From the NCBI GenBank assembly GCA_947623215.1, contig CANQGN010000116.1, forward strand, positions 1 to 5,153: a DNA stretch of 5,153 nucleotides, in the 5' to 3' direction. The position numbers and the translations under genes are program-made. Under the pieces are notes generated by a model. The model was not told where the DNA came from. It did no database searches and saw only the letters and a list, made by a program, of their open reading frames with translations. Below are positions 4,983 through 5,153 of the stretch, in pieces. Source of the stretch: an uncultured Clostridia bacterium (GTDB lineage Bacteria > Bacillota > Clostridia > Oscillospirales > Acutalibacteraceae). Position 1 is the stretch's first letter; the number at the start of each line of letters is the position of its first letter.

Positions 4983-5153
4983 ATGCGCCGACCCCTTGCG
5001 GTGGCGGGCTTTGCCGCCCGGGTGTGCCACACCGCCGGGTGGTGGTTCGGCCTCCGCTTTACCGCCCTGCTCGCCCCGCTTTGCCTGCTTGCCGGGGCGG
5101 GGGTGCTTTGCGCTCGTCGGCGGCTGGCCCGGCGGGGGGGTCCCATAGCCGGG
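4983..5153 (+). CDS. N-terminus of a membrane protein, possibly ComEC/Rec2-family DNA uptake channel, truncated by window end
   Basis: From ATG 4983 the frame is open for 57 codons to the last base. A strong Shine-Dalgarno AAGGAGG (4967-4973) lies nine bases upstream. The product begins MRRPLAVAGFA, continues with a hydrophobic stretch (about 26-43, FTALLAPLCLLAGAGVLC) and then a basic cluster, ARRRLARR (44-51). The MRRPL start followed by hydrophobic helices and an Arg-rich loop resembles clostridial ComEC proteins, which carry single-stranded DNA across the membrane during competence. However, the segment contains no diagnostic motif: the OB-fold, the competence domain and the metallo-beta-lactamase part would all lie beyond the window. 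Any other polytopic membrane protein remains possible. No promoter is visible between the upstream terminator and this gene. Confidence 0.6.
   Translation, partial: MRRPLAVAGFAARVCHTAGWWFGLRFTALLAPLCLLAGAGVLCARRRLARRGGPIAG

Noticed and set aside
4829..5146. Minus-strand frame across the terminator and the start of the membrane protein
   Set aside because: It runs through a strong plus-strand terminator and has an Arg/Pro-rich composition with no motif or ribosome site.

Overview
The window looks like a piece of the chromosome of a GC-rich Gram-positive gut clostridium (Oscillospiraceae/Ruminococcaceae type). This is inferred from the strong purine-rich Shine-Dalgarno sites, consensus sigma-A promoters, a surface protein with an NPKTG sortase signal and Listeria/Bacteroides-type (InlB B) repeats, a DegV protein, and a kinase-like membrane protein with PASTA domains. 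No species can be assigned from the sequence alone. I see no rRNA, tRNA, CRISPR array, insertion sequence or phage gene.

Left half, minus strand (1-2000): two exported proteins. A consensus promoter (1972-2000) drives a 386-residue wall-anchored InlB-repeat protein (733-1893), which ends at a strong intrinsic terminator (633-684). Just beyond it starts a second exported protein (1-581), a predicted beta-sandwich or carbohydrate-binding-like protein cut by the left edge of the window.

Middle (1894-2170): a 277-bp divergent intergenic region. It holds two back-to-back sigma-A promoters, each with a perfect TTGACA and a 17-bp spacer. A 22-bp imperfect palindrome abuts the leftward -35 box.

Right half, plus strand (2073-4953): a promoter drives a two-gene operon. 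The first gene is a DegV/FakB-type fatty-acid-binding protein. The second, 15 bp downstream, is a 596-residue membrane protein with zinc ribbon, kinase-like domain, one transmembrane helix, two PASTA domains and a Pro/Ser tail. The kinase-like domain keeps the fold landmarks but has lost the VAIK lysine, the HRD aspartate and the DFG aspartate, so it is read as a pseudokinase. Together the pair may link envelope sensing (PASTA outside) to lipid or fatty-acid handling (DegV inside); this is inference from gene order only.

Right edge (4841-5153): a terminator whose left arm lies inside an eight-codon open frame with its own Shine-Dalgarno. The left arm has a second possible pairing partner, so this could be a leader-peptide attenuator or simply the operon's terminator. 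Thirty bases beyond it begins a membrane protein cut by the window, possibly the N-terminus of a ComEC/Rec2-family DNA uptake channel.
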